A stretch of 64,000 nt of DNA from Croceimicrobium sp965279135 (GTDB taxonomy: Bacteria > Bacteroidota > Bacteroidia > Flavobacteriales > Schleiferiaceae), in contig OZ257133.1 of NCBI GenBank assembly GCA_965279135.1, positions 1,922,001-1,986,000 on the forward strand, written 5' to 3'. Under the pieces are notes generated by a model, which ran no database searches, was not told where the DNA came from, and saw only the letters and a program-made list of their open reading frames with translations. Below, one piece after another: positions 1-8,890 of this stretch. Made by a program: the position numbers and the translations under genes. Each line of letters opens with the position of its first letter. Position 1 is the first letter of the stretch.

Positions 1-2
1 GC

Positions 3-1199
3 AAGGAGGTCTTCGTCGATGTGCCCTATTCGGTATCAGTTTCTGACCAATCCCTTTTTAATTCAAATACCGGTGTGGTGCATCTTGTAATGAATGGCAA
101 CACTAATCCACCCTTAAGTGCGAATCATGTACTGGAATATTTTTGGGAGTTTCCGTCTTTGAAAATGACTTTGATAGGTAATAATCAAAGTGCATCTCTC
201 TACCGTCCTGGCAAGTATTATTACCGAAGAGGATTTTATGTGAAGGATACCCTCAATAATCAATACTTGGGAGGGATTCTGGAATGGGATTCAATTACCG
301 TTCTGCAAGCAAACACTTGTAAAGCCAATTTTTTACCAAAAGGGCCTACCGGAATAAATGGCCGGATGATCCGATTTGAAAACTTCAGCGCTAATCTACA
401 CGCATTGAACACCAGTAGTCAGTTTCGATGGGATCTGGGAGACGGATCAAGCTCCACTCAACCCCATCCCACTCATATTTACGCCAACTCTGGTGCTTAT
501 CAAGTACAGCTTATTCATGAAGTTCTAGACAGTAGTGGTATGCTTATCTGCTCCGATTCCATACTGAAAACAGTACTAATTCCATCTAACTCTCATCAAT
601 GCCAGGCTTCATTTGTAGTCAGAGATAGCTTATCCACCAACTTCAATCTGGTTGTCCAAAACACCTCTGCACCTGCCCTAACCGATACAAACTTAGTGAT
701 CAGCTACTTATGGGATTTCGGTGATGGTCAATCTTCTACTCATCCTTACCCTCAGCACACCTATGCCAGCAATGGCGCCTTTTTGTTATGCTTAAGTATT
801 CAAGCGATTCACAAAACTACTGGAGATACTTGCCTACATACCTTTTGCGATACGGTGGGCATCGATAGCCTTGGAAACTTGATTTTCAAAAATGCTCAAG
901 GCTTTTCATTAAATGTGATTGGCTCTGGATCGCTAGCTCTGCCCAATAAAGACAAAAGCAATTTTGCCTGGACCCTCTACCCTAATCCGAGCGAAGGGCA
1001 GCTCAGAATTGGGTATCTCGACCTAAATAAAGGTCCCGCGACTTTACGATTACTAGATTTACAGGGAAAGGTGATCGAAAGCTATGAACTTGAAAACACG
1101 GTTGAAATTGATTTATCGAAGATAAATCCCGGGCTCTATTTGGTGAGTATCAAGCAGAGTGAAAACCAGGCGTTCCACAGGCTGCAAATTCATAGATAG
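3..1199 (+). CDS. PKD-repeat protein with type IX secretion sorting domain (5' partial)
   Basis: The reading frame is open to the left edge, so the start lies upstream; a GTG at 21 is only an internal codon. Two PKD-type repeats are visible, each with the WDxGDG signature (RWDLGDG near position 431 and LWDFGDG near 709) followed by a HxY motif. The last 75 or so residues start with WTLYPNPSEG and end in a beta-rich module with a GLYLVSI core, which is a type A C-terminal sorting domain of the type IX secretion system. The product is therefore expected to be exported across the outer membrane and anchored or released at the surface. PKD modules usually serve adhesion or protein contact, and the enzymatic part, if any, lies outside the window. 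No catalytic motif is visible here. Confidence 0.88.
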   Translation, partial: KEVFVDVPYSVSVSDQSLFNSNTGVVHLVMNGNTNPPLSANHVLEYFWEFPSLKMTLIGNNQSASLYRPGKYYYRRGFYVKDTLNNQYLGGILEWDSITVLQANTCKANFLPKGPTGINGRMIRFENFSANLHALNTSSQFRWDLGDGSSSTQPHPTHIYANSGAYQVQLIHEVLDSSGMLICSDSILKTVLIPSNSHQCQASFVVRDSLSTNFNLVVQNTSAPALTDTNLVISYLWDFGDGQSSTHPYPQHTYASNGAFLLCLSIQAIHKTTGDTCLHTFCDTVGIDSLGNLIFKNAQGFSLNVIGSGSLALPNKDKSNFAWTLYPNPSEGQLRIGYLDLNKGPATLRLLDLQGKVIESYELENTVEIDLSKINPGLYLVSIKQSENQAFHRLQIHR

Positions 1200-1261
1200 C
1201 CAGGCAATAGTCCAAGAGATCTGTTCATTTGATCTCGAGCTTATTCTATATTGTACCCAAT

Positions 1262-1996
1262 ATGAAGAAACTCCTTTTCATTTTGGCTCTTATTGGCCCC
1301 CTTCATAGTTTCGGGCAACTTGAAAGGGTACCCAAAGCTTGGATTGACGTAACCAAGCGCACTGACAGTATAGTGAATACCTTGAAAAATGAGGGCATCG
1401 ACTCCATCATCTCCTATTACAGACTTCGCTATCACTATGACTACTTCCACCCGGATAACAACACCGATGATCATATGTCAGCAGTGTTGATCTGGAGAAA
1501 AAACGATACAGTCTATCTTAAAAAAATCAATCAATTCTACGAGTCCCAAGCCGAGCTTAGAAATTTTCAGCTCGTTTTTGACTTTTATGATTTTAATAAG
1601 GAGGAAATTGATACGACTACGCTTCGGTTAAAACCCAAGTCAGATGGTTCGATCGTATCCATTGCCCCTGTATCAACCCACGCGAGGAGCTACTCCTTGT
1701 TCTTCAATATCGGAAAGACCGAAAGAAGGATCCGTTGGTACGATAATGATCTCGAATATCATAAAGATTATCCCCAAGCTTATCTGTTCTCGCTTTCCTC
1801 CAAACTATACCTATGGACTAAGATCATCGAGGAGGAAATAATGTACATGGATATTAACGAACGCTGGTTACCTCTTGAGTTAAAGTATCTATCTGCTGAA
1901 GAAGAGAAAGAAATGGTTAAAAAATGGATCGAGAGAGCGGAGGCCGAAATAAAAAGCTTAAAGGAAGAATTTGATTTACATGAAAAACTGGAATAG
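1262..1996 (+). CDS. secreted protein of unknown function, paralogue of the gene at 11468
   Basis: I do not recognise a named family. I chose the ATG at 1262 because it opens directly into a signal peptide (MKKLLFILALIGPLHSFGQ); an upstream TTG at 1229 would add 11 residues before it. The mature protein has about 225 residues, is rich in Tyr, Asp and Glu, and ends in a charged helix of Glu/Lys repeats. It aligns along its length with the product at 11468: shared blocks include AWIDV/AYIDV, YDYF/YDYY, YLKKI/YFKKV and NKEEID. Both genes are followed by an unrelated gene that overlaps their 3' end. The protein is probably periplasmic or surface-exposed. Confidence 0.8.
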   Translation: MKKLLFILALIGPLHSFGQLERVPKAWIDVTKRTDSIVNTLKNEGIDSIISYYRLRYHYDYFHPDNNTDDHMSAVLIWRKNDTVYLKKINQFYESQAELRNFQLVFDFYDFNKEEIDTTTLRLKPKSDGSIVSIAPVSTHARSYSLFFNIGKTERRIRWYDNDLEYHKDYPQAYLFSLSSKLYLWTKIIEEEIMYMDINERWLPLELKYLSAEEEKEMVKKWIERAEAEIKSLKEEFDLHEKLE

Positions 1997-2396
1997 AACC
2001 GGAAAATTCAAAGCCATTCTCTTGGGTTTATTAAGCCTACCTAATCTGCTGGCGCCTATAGGTGCAAATCCTGAAATTAATCTGGTTTTTGCATCTTTCA
2101 TAATCTTGGTGTTTGGGTGTTTAATAATTCCCTTAATCGCCAAGTTTAATTTGGCCCTTTTCAAAAGCGAAATCAGCAAGCCAATGTGGAATGATAATCC
2201 TCTAAACCTTAAAAGACCCTTATCATTCTTCCATTTCGGCGCTTATTTCTTTATAGTCATAGGATTGAGCATGGTTATTGGGTCTGGAATAAAGGATCAT
2301 ATCCTAAATAGTTTCGCATTGGTTTCAATCTTCTATGGTCTAGGAATATTGCTTGGAATCAGGCTAAGCTTAAAGTGGATCTCTAAGAAAGGATAG
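1980..2396 (+). CDS. small integral membrane protein
   Basis: The ATG at 1980 lies inside the end of the preceding gene (17-nt overlap), which suggests translational coupling. A TTG nine bases upstream is less likely. The product has 138 residues and four hydrophobic stretches, roughly residues 10-28, 32-55, 75-98 and 103-125, with a basic C-terminus (WISKKG). This fits a four-helix inner-membrane protein. No conserved motif is recognised. Because it is coupled to a secreted protein of unknown function, the two may work together, but that is inference from position only. Confidence 0.7.
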   Translation: MKNWNRTGKFKAILLGLLSLPNLLAPIGANPEINLVFASFIILVFGCLIIPLIAKFNLALFKSEISKPMWNDNPLNLKRPLSFFHFGAYFFIVIGLSMVIGSGIKDHILNSFALVSIFYGLGILLGIRLSLKWISKKG

Positions 2397-2504
2397 CTCC
2401 ATTTTTGGTGGTTTGATACTTTTAATCAGACCAACACCATACTTTTGAAAACACAGGTTCAATTTTAAAAGATCAACCTTCACCTGCTACCCAAATTACC
2501 CTGA

Positions 2505-3461
2505 TTGGAAACCATAAGAACGGAACATATAATTGACCTTGATTTACCTGCAAAAGAACGCTGGAAATTCCTTTTGGATTACAGGGAAGAAGTAAACGAA
2601 CTTCTTGAATGCTATTTATCGGATTTTGAAGAAGCGGGTTACCTATTTGATGATATAAACCAATACAAAACAGAAGTAGTATCTGCTGAACTCCTTGAAG
2701 AAATTGAATTCATAGCTTCTATATCCAATTTTACTGCTCAAGAAGTACTAGTCGCGAATCTTTACTATGATGTTATAAAATTCTACTTTGGTTGTACCGC
2801 ATTTGCAGTTGAAAGCGACGGAGTTATCCTTCACGCTAGGAATCTAGATTGGTGGACGGATAACAACATTCTTAGTGAGTATTCAAAGATCTTTGATTTT
2901 CGAAAGAATAATGCTACCGTCTTCAAAACGGTTGGGTGGCCTGGTTTTATAGGTGCATTATCAGGGGTTAGCCCACAAAAATTCTCAATCACCCTGAATT
3001 CTATATTAAGTAATGATCCTCCTGAAATTGCAACTCCAATCACATTCCTCTTAAGAGAGGTCCTAGAGAATGCAGATTCCTATGAAAATGCAAAGGGGAT
3101 ACTTGAAAACACTGGAATCGCATGTGATTGTCTACTCTTAATTGCTGGAGCAAATAAGGGAGAAATGGCTGTGATCGAGCGAACTCCAAAAAGGTATGCT
3201 ACAAGGTTGGCAAGCAATCATTTCATAGCGGTTACAAACGATTACAAGCTATTAGAAAATGAAGAGTTCAGTGGCAGTGAATTGCAATCGACCTCATGCA
3301 GTAGATTTGAAAGAGCGGTCCAGCTAATAGCTGAAGATATCCCAAAAACTACTGCAGATTGCTTCAATGTTTTGAAAGATAAAGATGTGATGATGGGAAT
3401 AACTGTTCAACAAATGGTTTTTGACATCGGTAGAGGTCAAATTGAACTAATTAGGACCTAG
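2505..3461 (+). CDS. acid ceramidase / N-acylethanolamine amidase-like Ntn hydrolase
   Basis: The protein resembles the acid ceramidase/NAAA branch of the choloylglycine-hydrolase-like Ntn hydrolases, which cleave linear amide bonds of lipids. The N-terminal part (DLDLPAKERW) matches the beta-NAAA segment. The expected catalytic cysteine is Cys97 in the motif FGCTAFAVESDG, followed by the typical HARNLDWW. In the family, self-cleavage just before this Cys frees the nucleophile. The start is TTG at 2505: the preceding codon is TGA, so the frame cannot extend upstream, and there is no in-frame ATG before the conserved N-terminal segment. No signal peptide is seen, so a cytoplasmic enzyme is likely, unlike the lysosomal eukaryotic relatives. 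The substrate is unknown. Confidence 0.8.
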   Translation: METIRTEHIIDLDLPAKERWKFLLDYREEVNELLECYLSDFEEAGYLFDDINQYKTEVVSAELLEEIEFIASISNFTAQEVLVANLYYDVIKFYFGCTAFAVESDGVILHARNLDWWTDNNILSEYSKIFDFRKNNATVFKTVGWPGFIGALSGVSPQKFSITLNSILSNDPPEIATPITFLLREVLENADSYENAKGILENTGIACDCLLLIAGANKGEMAVIERTPKRYATRLASNHFIAVTNDYKLLENEEFSGSELQSTSCSRFERAVQLIAEDIPKTTADCFNVLKDKDVMMGITVQQMVFDIGRGQIELIRT

Positions 3462-3483
3462 AACTTGCTCCCGGTTGTTTCAC

Positions 3484-3566
3484 TTTAGTCCGGAAATCCA
3501 AAAACCAGATTAACTCTATTCTTTATTATTTTCAATCATCAATCACAATCATAGAGTTGGACTAAA
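3484..3566. repeat. interrupted inverted repeat in an intergenic region
   Basis: One 16-nt right arm (3551-3566) is complementary to two separate 8-nt left segments, 3484-3491 (tttagtcc) and 3512-3519 (aactctat), divided by 20 unpaired bases. All 16 pairs are Watson-Crick. No T-run follows, so it is not an ordinary terminator of the hydrolase gene ending at 3461. It may be a structured 3' UTR or a remnant of a mobile repeat. Confidence 0.45.
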
Positions 3567-3708
3567 ACTCTTTGAAAACCATCTAAAACCAACTTATTCA
3601 AAAACCTGCGAAGAGTAATTTGATATTCTGATTAAAGGTTATGATTGGAAAACCGATTAGAACTAAAACATAAAAGCGAATCTGACGGTTAGATCAAAAA
3701 GGCCTGAT

Positions 3709-3981
3709 ATGGAAAAAAGTGAACTCTCTCAGCTCTCAGACGAAGAACTACTCATCAAAAAGAAAGAACTGAAAAAGTCTAAAACTCTTCATGCCACTTT
3801 GATTGGCTTTTTAGCGGGAGTACTAATTTTCGGAACTGTGGCTTGGCTACTATCTCCCGAAAGGCGGATCGGCTTCTTCATCCCTATGTTGATTCCCATC
3901 GTGATGATTTACAGAATGCTCAAGAATTCAAAAAAGAACAGGGCCTTGGAAGAGGTTTTAAAAGAGCGGCAACTGAACTGA
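3709..3981 (+). CDS. small two-helix membrane protein
   Basis: The product has 90 residues. The N-terminal third is charged and predicted helical (SQLSDEELLIKKKELKKSK). Two hydrophobic segments follow (about residues 30-48 and 54-68), and the tail is basic. Short proteins with this N-terminal LSDEELL pattern followed by two helices are common in Bacteroidota, and some databases label them as FUSC-like. That label carries little functional meaning here. The gene stands alone, with 247 bases upstream and 124 downstream, so it is probably transcribed on its own. Confidence 0.7.
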   Translation: MEKSELSQLSDEELLIKKKELKKSKTLHATLIGFLAGVLIFGTVAWLLSPERRIGFFIPMLIPIVMIYRMLKNSKKNRALEEVLKERQLN

Positions 3982-4039
3982 GGCAAAGGGCTTCTTTTTA
4001 GGTTATATTGAAATCGCTTATTATCCAAAAACCATAATA

Positions 4040-4078
4040 CCATTGCTGGCTCTTTTCAGATTGAGACTAAAGCAATGG
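4040..4078. repeat. hairpin-forming inverted repeat upstream of the atypical SDR gene
   Basis: A perfect 8-bp inverted repeat (ccattgct at 4040-4047 and agcaatgg at 4071-4078) encloses 23 bases. It lies 27 bases before the ATG at 4106, so it could be in the 5' leader of that gene or act as an operator. The wide spacing and lack of a T-run argue against a terminator. Confidence 0.35.
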
Positions 4079-4105
4079 ATTTTCCTAAAATCCTAACCGC
4101 GTGTA

Positions 4106-4831
4106 ATGAATTTAGAAAACCAAAAAGTCTTGATTATAGGCGGCGCAACAGGAATGGGCCACGCAACTGCCCGAATAGTTGAATCACTGGGAGGTCAGGT
4201 TATTATAGCCGGACACAATCCGGAAAAGAATCAAAAAGCTCTAGATAGTCTTTCCAAGCGAGCGGAAGGCAGATTTGTAGATGTGGTGGACCCAGATTCT
4301 ATAAATGACCTGTTTGAATCAATTGGTTCTATAGACCATCTTTTCGTAACCGCGGCTCCTGGAGGGACAGGCGATTTTAAAGATGCATCCCTGGAAATTA
4401 GGGATACCTATATCTACGGGAAGTTTTGGAGTCTATTCATGATTACAAAAAAAGCGGTAGATCATATCTCTAAGCAAGGCTCAATCACCTTTATCACCGG
4501 TGGCTTTTCTAAAAACCCCATTAAAGGAACGGTATTGGTATCAGCCGCGTTTCACGCGGTGGAGGGATTTGCAAAGGCAATGGCAATTGAGATGGCTCCA
4601 ATACGCTTCAATGTGATCCGACCTGGTTTTATCGATAGCGGTTTTTGGGATTTTATGGAGGAAAGAGAACGAGAGGCATTGTTTGAAGAAACTAAATCAT
4701 CAATAGCCGTGAACAGATTAGGTACTTCAGAGGATATCGGAAAAATGGCCGTTTCTCTTATGATGAATTCTTTCGTCAACGGACAAATAATCGATGTAAA
4801 CGGTGGCCTCCTGCCCAAGAACAAGGCATAA
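4106..4831 (+). CDS. SDR-family protein lacking the catalytic Tyr and Lys
   Basis: This is a short-chain dehydrogenase/reductase fold protein. The nucleotide-binding glycine motif is present at residues 12-18 (GGATGMG) and the C-terminal DVNGG block is intact. The usual active-site YxxxK is not: in the segment that normally reads AYSASKAAVEG, this protein has LVSAAFHAVEG, so Tyr becomes Val145 and Lys becomes Phe149. The Ser position is Thr131. The surrounding residues are well conserved (HAVEGFAKAMA, IRPGFIDS), so the alignment is secure. The protein may still bind NAD(P) but should not do standard SDR chemistry. It belongs to an atypical clade or has a structural or regulatory role. Confidence 0.85.
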   Translation: MNLENQKVLIIGGATGMGHATARIVESLGGQVIIAGHNPEKNQKALDSLSKRAEGRFVDVVDPDSINDLFESIGSIDHLFVTAAPGGTGDFKDASLEIRDTYIYGKFWSLFMITKKAVDHISKQGSITFITGGFSKNPIKGTVLVSAAFHAVEGFAKAMAIEMAPIRFNVIRPGFIDSGFWDFMEEREREALFEETKSSIAVNRLGTSEDIGKMAVSLMMNSFVNGQIIDVNGGLLPKNKA

Positions 4832-4928
4832 TCAGACTAACATTTTCCATTTACACTTCCCTTTTCCTTTACAGTAGTCTCTATCAATACTTAGTTTTAC
4901 AGGAAGACATAGGCCCAAAAACTCTGAT

Positions 4929-5552
4929 ATGCTAAAACTCTTTAAAAAGCCCAACCGTATTGAAAGGTTTTGGGATTGGTTTGCAGAAAACGCTAATCGA
5001 TTAAGCAATTTCCAGACTAATCCAGATGCCTATTTACAGGAATTAATCTCCCAAGCCAAAAGAGTGAGTCATGGTCTGGCTTTAGAGTTAGAAGCACCAA
5101 AAGATGGAACCATTAGAATGACCATTTCTGCGGATGGAGATATCAATCTCTTTCCGGTCGTGGAAGACATGGTGAATCAAGCTCCCTCGATTGAAGGATG
5201 GCAATTCCTTGCTTTTCGGCAAAGGCTCGCCGCGGATAAAATCGAAATGCTGTCTTTGAACGGCCCAGACCATAAGATTGCTCTTAAGGACATGCGGTTT
5301 TTCCCCATTTCAGAAGGAGAAGAATTAGATATCATCGTCTATATGGAAGGATTAAATGAGGCGAATAGAGATTCCATGGCTTATGGCTGCCTTTTACTCC
5401 TGGACAATATCCTGGGTGAGTATGACTGCGTCATGAAGGTTGATGCCTATGACTTCCATCCGATGCCAGGCAATCAACAAGAGCTGGAAGGCACTTATCC
5501 CCTCACAGAGTTGGCAGATTATGTAGACGACTTCCATCAAAACCCACATTAA
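4929..5552 (+). CDS. conserved protein of unknown function
   Basis: The product has 207 residues, is acidic and soluble, and has no signal peptide. It begins with a short basic segment (MLKLFKKPNRIERFWDWF). A central stretch reads like the Bacteroidota family in which a phrase of the type ISADG-(x)-FPVVEDMV-(x)-AP-(x)-W appears; here it is ISADGDINLFPVVEDMV and then GWQFLAFRQ. I cannot assign a function. The next gene starts 33 bases downstream on the same strand, so the two may be co-transcribed. Confidence 0.65.
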   Translation: MLKLFKKPNRIERFWDWFAENANRLSNFQTNPDAYLQELISQAKRVSHGLALELEAPKDGTIRMTISADGDINLFPVVEDMVNQAPSIEGWQFLAFRQRLAADKIEMLSLNGPDHKIALKDMRFFPISEGEELDIIVYMEGLNEANRDSMAYGCLLLLDNILGEYDCVMKVDAYDFHPMPGNQQELEGTYPLTELADYVDDFHQNPH

Positions 5553-5584
5553 GCCACGGAAAGCTTCAAATTTATTTCCAGTCC

Positions 5585-6091
5585 ATGTATTACCTAATAC
5601 CACTCATAATCCTTCTCTCCATTTTAAACGGACTAGTTCTTCAAAGGCTAGCCAGGGGTCAAATCGATTATGCCAAGTTGTTTGAAAATGATTTAGAACT
5701 GAAAGTCCCGATAGCCTACAAGTATTTAGCTTATGTACTTATAGCTCTGGGCTTCATAGTGGTGCTCATTGGGGTTTTCAAATTTGGATTTGAACTAAAG
5801 TCCCTGGCAATTACGTGCTCCATCTTTCTACTTACCCTTCTTACCGGGACCTACACCCTATTGTATCAAAGGAACCATCGGGTTCTTTTCAATCAGAACT
5901 CCATAATTGCTTACGGCGCTTTGAACAAATTGAAAGAGCTACAGTGGGATGAAATCCAATCAATTAAGCTGAATACCTTGACCAGTCAATATCTAATTCG
6001 GGCAAAGAGCAGGAATATCAGTATAAATCAACACCTCATCGGTTTAAGAGCACTTCTGTTAATGGCGGAAAAAAAGGGAGTTCGAATCTGA
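5585..6091 (+). CDS. membrane protein with a C-terminal PH-like segment
   Basis: The 168-residue protein starts at ATG 5585 with a hydrophobic helix (YYLIPLIILLSILNGLVL). Two further helices follow at roughly residues 47-68 and 75-95. The cytoplasmic tail contains RVLFNQNSIIAYGALNKLKELQWDEIQSI, split here between a strand-rich part and a WDEI turn, a pattern seen in bacterial pleckstrin-homology-like tails of small membrane proteins. The assignment is by pattern only, and the function is unknown. It follows the gene at 4929 by 32 bases. Confidence 0.6.
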   Translation: MYYLIPLIILLSILNGLVLQRLARGQIDYAKLFENDLELKVPIAYKYLAYVLIALGFIVVLIGVFKFGFELKSLAITCSIFLLTLLTGTYTLLYQRNHRVLFNQNSIIAYGALNKLKELQWDEIQSIKLNTLTSQYLIRAKSRNISINQHLIGLRALLLMAEKKGVRI

Positions 6092-6287
6092 GATCTCTCC
6101 CCACCAAATTGCAATGGAATTGTAATACCCCTTTAGCAATAAAGAACCTAGCTTAGCCAAAGCAGATTGCGTTATTGTAAGCTCAAATATTCTTTAACAC
6201 TAGCCTTAAAAAAACAGCATCTATTAAATCCGCTTCTGAACTAATTTGGGGCTAATTAATGAAGCTTAAAAATTAACCAAACCCTTA

Positions 6288-7682
6288 ATGAAAAACTTAT
6301 TCCTATTTCTCGGCTGTATAGGCTTTCAGTGGTCTATGGCCCAAGTCGATATACCGAATACCCTAAGCGAAGCAGATAAGATATATGGCCTCTCCAAATT
6401 TTGGCAAGAGGTCAATTACAATTTTGCCTACATCAATAAGATTGATCGTGAAGTATGGGAGAATGACTATAAAAGATTGATAAGCGAAGTTACCGAGACC
6501 AGGAACGACTATGAATACTATCAACTCTTACAGAAATTCTGTGCTACCCTTAAAGATGGCCATACCAACGTGGTACCTCCGCAGTCTATTCTAAAGCTTA
6601 TATACACAACAGAGTTTGGACCTTATAAAATCTACCTCAAGAATATCAATGGAAAAACTATTGTTTCGAGGATTAATGCCAGCAAAAAAGAAGAGATTCC
6701 TATTGGTTCAGAACTAATTCAGGTTAATGGCTTAAGCACCAGGGATTATGGTAACCAATATGTGAGACCCTATCTATCCTCCTCCACCGAGCACATTCTG
6801 GAAGATTATACCGCTGCCTTACTACTTGCCTCTCCTAAAGGAACCATGTACAAGCTAAAGCTGAAGAAACCAAATGGAGAGATCATTGAATTAGAAATCA
6901 GTCATGAAGATTGCACAGAAAAAGAGCTCTTTCCACCCTATGAGGATAAAGCATTGCTGGAATTCAGATGGATTAATCCCGAAGTCGCCTATCTATCCCT
7001 AAACAGCTTCTATGATGCGAAAATCGACTCTCTGTTTATTTCAAAATTGCCCGAAATTAAAAAGGCTAAAAAGCTAATTGTAGACCTACGCGATAATTCC
7101 GGTGGTATGACGGGAATTGGAACCAATATTCTGAAATACCTCAGCCCTGATGAGGAATTATATGGATCAGCCTATCACAGTCGTCTCCATATTCCCACAT
7201 ATAAAGCTTGGGGTAAATACACTAAAGCAGAGGATACCGTGAACGTTTCGGAGGAAGATAAACGATGGAATAAGCAGGCCTTACTTTCCTTTCAGGATGA
7301 TTATTGGCATCACTTTCCTTACCAAACCACAAAAGTCGAACTAAGCAAAGATGAACGGATAGTCGTTCCTACAGTTCTTTTAATTGGTCATAACACCGCT
7401 TCAGCCGCCGAAGATTTTCTTATCGCCGCAGACAATCAAAAACACATGACCAAAATTGGTGAGCCCACATTTGGCAGTACTGGATTAGCCATGTTCTTTG
7501 ATCTACCTGGGGGTGGATTGTTTAGAGTATGCACCAAGAAAGATACTTACCCGGATGGCCGGGAATTTGTCGGTTATGGTATACAACCGGATATCCTGGT
7601 TGAGCCATCTTATCAGGACTTCATGGAGGGTCGAGATCCCACGCTGGATAAGGCAGTTGAATATTTAATGGCGAATAAGTGA
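6288..7682 (+). CDS. secreted S41-family (tail-specific) serine protease
   Basis: The product has 464 residues with an N-terminal signal peptide ending near Ala-Gln (WSMAQ). The early motif LKDGHTNV (residues 88-95) is typical of the CtpA/Tsp-like S41 family. A PDZ-like segment covers about residues 110-205. The protease core has LIVDLRDNSGG (263-273) and the nucleophile segment NTASAAEDF, with Ser372 as the likely nucleophile and a Lys in MTKIGEP as the general base. The strand pair after it (GSTG, FDLPGG) is also usual. It probably degrades or processes proteins in the periplasm. It is a stand-alone gene after a 196-base intergenic region. Confidence 0.9.
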   Translation: MKNLFLFLGCIGFQWSMAQVDIPNTLSEADKIYGLSKFWQEVNYNFAYINKIDREVWENDYKRLISEVTETRNDYEYYQLLQKFCATLKDGHTNVVPPQSILKLIYTTEFGPYKIYLKNINGKTIVSRINASKKEEIPIGSELIQVNGLSTRDYGNQYVRPYLSSSTEHILEDYTAALLLASPKGTMYKLKLKKPNGEIIELEISHEDCTEKELFPPYEDKALLEFRWINPEVAYLSLNSFYDAKIDSLFISKLPEIKKAKKLIVDLRDNSGGMTGIGTNILKYLSPDEELYGSAYHSRLHIPTYKAWGKYTKAEDTVNVSEEDKRWNKQALLSFQDDYWHHFPYQTTKVELSKDERIVVPTVLLIGHNTASAAEDFLIAADNQKHMTKIGEPTFGSTGLAMFFDLPGGGLFRVCTKKDTYPDGREFVGYGIQPDILVEPSYQDFMEGRDPTLDKAVEYLMANK

Positions 7683-7752
7683 GTAAGTTTGAACCAATCC
7701 ATTCAAGAATCAAACTTCTGAGATTAAATATGCAATTAGTACTATTAAGACT

Positions 7753-8166
7753 ATGAAATTAATACGCGTGCTATTTTTTTCAGTCCTGTTAACCAGCTGT
7801 GAAGGATTTAAAATCTTAAGCATTAAGAATAGCTCAAAGGAGAAAACAAAAGTAATTGTGAAACCGGGTCTAACAAATTCTGATACAAGGCTGATAAGTA
7901 ATTATCCCAACGGAATAATGCCAGACAGTTCCATCACTTATCTAGAGCCAGATAGTTCTATGACCATTCTATCCATTTTCACCTGGATAGGCTTCAACCC
8001 TAAGATCAAAGCAGAAAACCTAAGAACCGACTATTTACGAATTGAATCCTCCAGGGATACTATTACGGCTGTATCTAAGGAAGAAATAGTCAGGTTGATC
8101 TATAAAAGCAAGCTAGAAAACATGAGTGCCAAAGGAAGAAATCTGGTTTTGCTTGAAGTGCATTAA
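7753..8166 (+). CDS. lipoprotein of unknown function
   Basis: The first 16 residues form a lipoprotein signal (MKLIRVLFFSVLLTSC) with the acylated Cys at position 16. The remaining 121 residues are soluble and beta-rich, with a Ser-rich stretch around DSSITYLEPDSSMTIL. No family is recognised. The gene follows the S41 protease by 70 bases on the same strand and may be co-transcribed with it, but there is no specific reason to link their functions. Confidence 0.72.
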   Translation: MKLIRVLFFSVLLTSCEGFKILSIKNSSKEKTKVIVKPGLTNSDTRLISNYPNGIMPDSSITYLEPDSSMTILSIFTWIGFNPKIKAENLRTDYLRIESSRDTITAVSKEEIVRLIYKSKLENMSAKGRNLVLLEVH

Positions 8167-8292
8167 ATTCCTTTCCGATCTTAGGGACCGCAGGTAATGC
8201 TTAACATAGATAAAAACCCTGTGCGCTTCAATGACTGAAGCATTTAGTGTTCAAAACCGGATATTAGCGTCTAACAATTCCTATCTCTGTAA

Positions 8293-8760
8293 ATGGCAAG
8301 TGGATTTATCATTTTTAAGGATGGCCGATGTTTCGCACGGCGCTGGACGGTTTATGAAGAAATACTGAAATCGGCAATTGAGGAATTGAATCAAATAACC
8401 GGAGGAACGGAGCTGGCACAATGGCTATCCATGCAAATTCCCAATCCCAATGAAGAAGCAGCTGCGGATGCCGGTTGGGGTTTTTATGATGAAAGGCAAG
8501 AGAAATGGGTTAATCGATCCTTAGACATAAGGAGCCTAAGCCAAAACAGTCAAAGTCTTTTTTGGCAAGCAATTGAGAGAACTAAGGAAAAGCTCGAAAA
8601 CGAACCTAAAAATGATGCCGCTATAGACTTAGAGATGTTGAATGATTTGATGGAGATGCATAGACTTTCGGAAATAGGGGAACCCCCTCTGGAGCGATCG
8701 GATTGGCATAAAATTGCCGATCCTTGTACCGAACGAAATGGTCCCGGCTGGGATTCTTAA
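8293..8760 (+). CDS. conserved small cytoplasmic protein of unknown function
   Basis: The product has 155 residues, is acidic, and has no signal or membrane segment. The start ATG 8293 gives MASGFIIFKDGRCFARRWTVYE, and the pattern GFxIxKDGRCFxRRW at the N-terminus together with a WHKIADPCTERNGPG-like end looks conserved across bacteria. I know of no experimentally assigned function. Such short single genes with a tryptophan-rich N-terminus sometimes act as immunity proteins or small regulators, but there is no toxin neighbour here, so this remains open. Confidence 0.65.
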   Translation: MASGFIIFKDGRCFARRWTVYEEILKSAIEELNQITGGTELAQWLSMQIPNPNEEAAADAGWGFYDERQEKWVNRSLDIRSLSQNSQSLFWQAIERTKEKLENEPKNDAAIDLEMLNDLMEMHRLSEIGEPPLERSDWHKIADPCTERNGPGWDS

Positions 8761-8890
8761 ACACACGGGGCACTCCCTAAAGCTCGAGCTCCTGAAAGCT
8801 TTATGAACATAAAGGCTAAGCTGAAAATCTTCTTATCTTTAGTTGAAGAAACTAAGATTACTGATTCTAAAACCCTTAAAACCAATCCCT

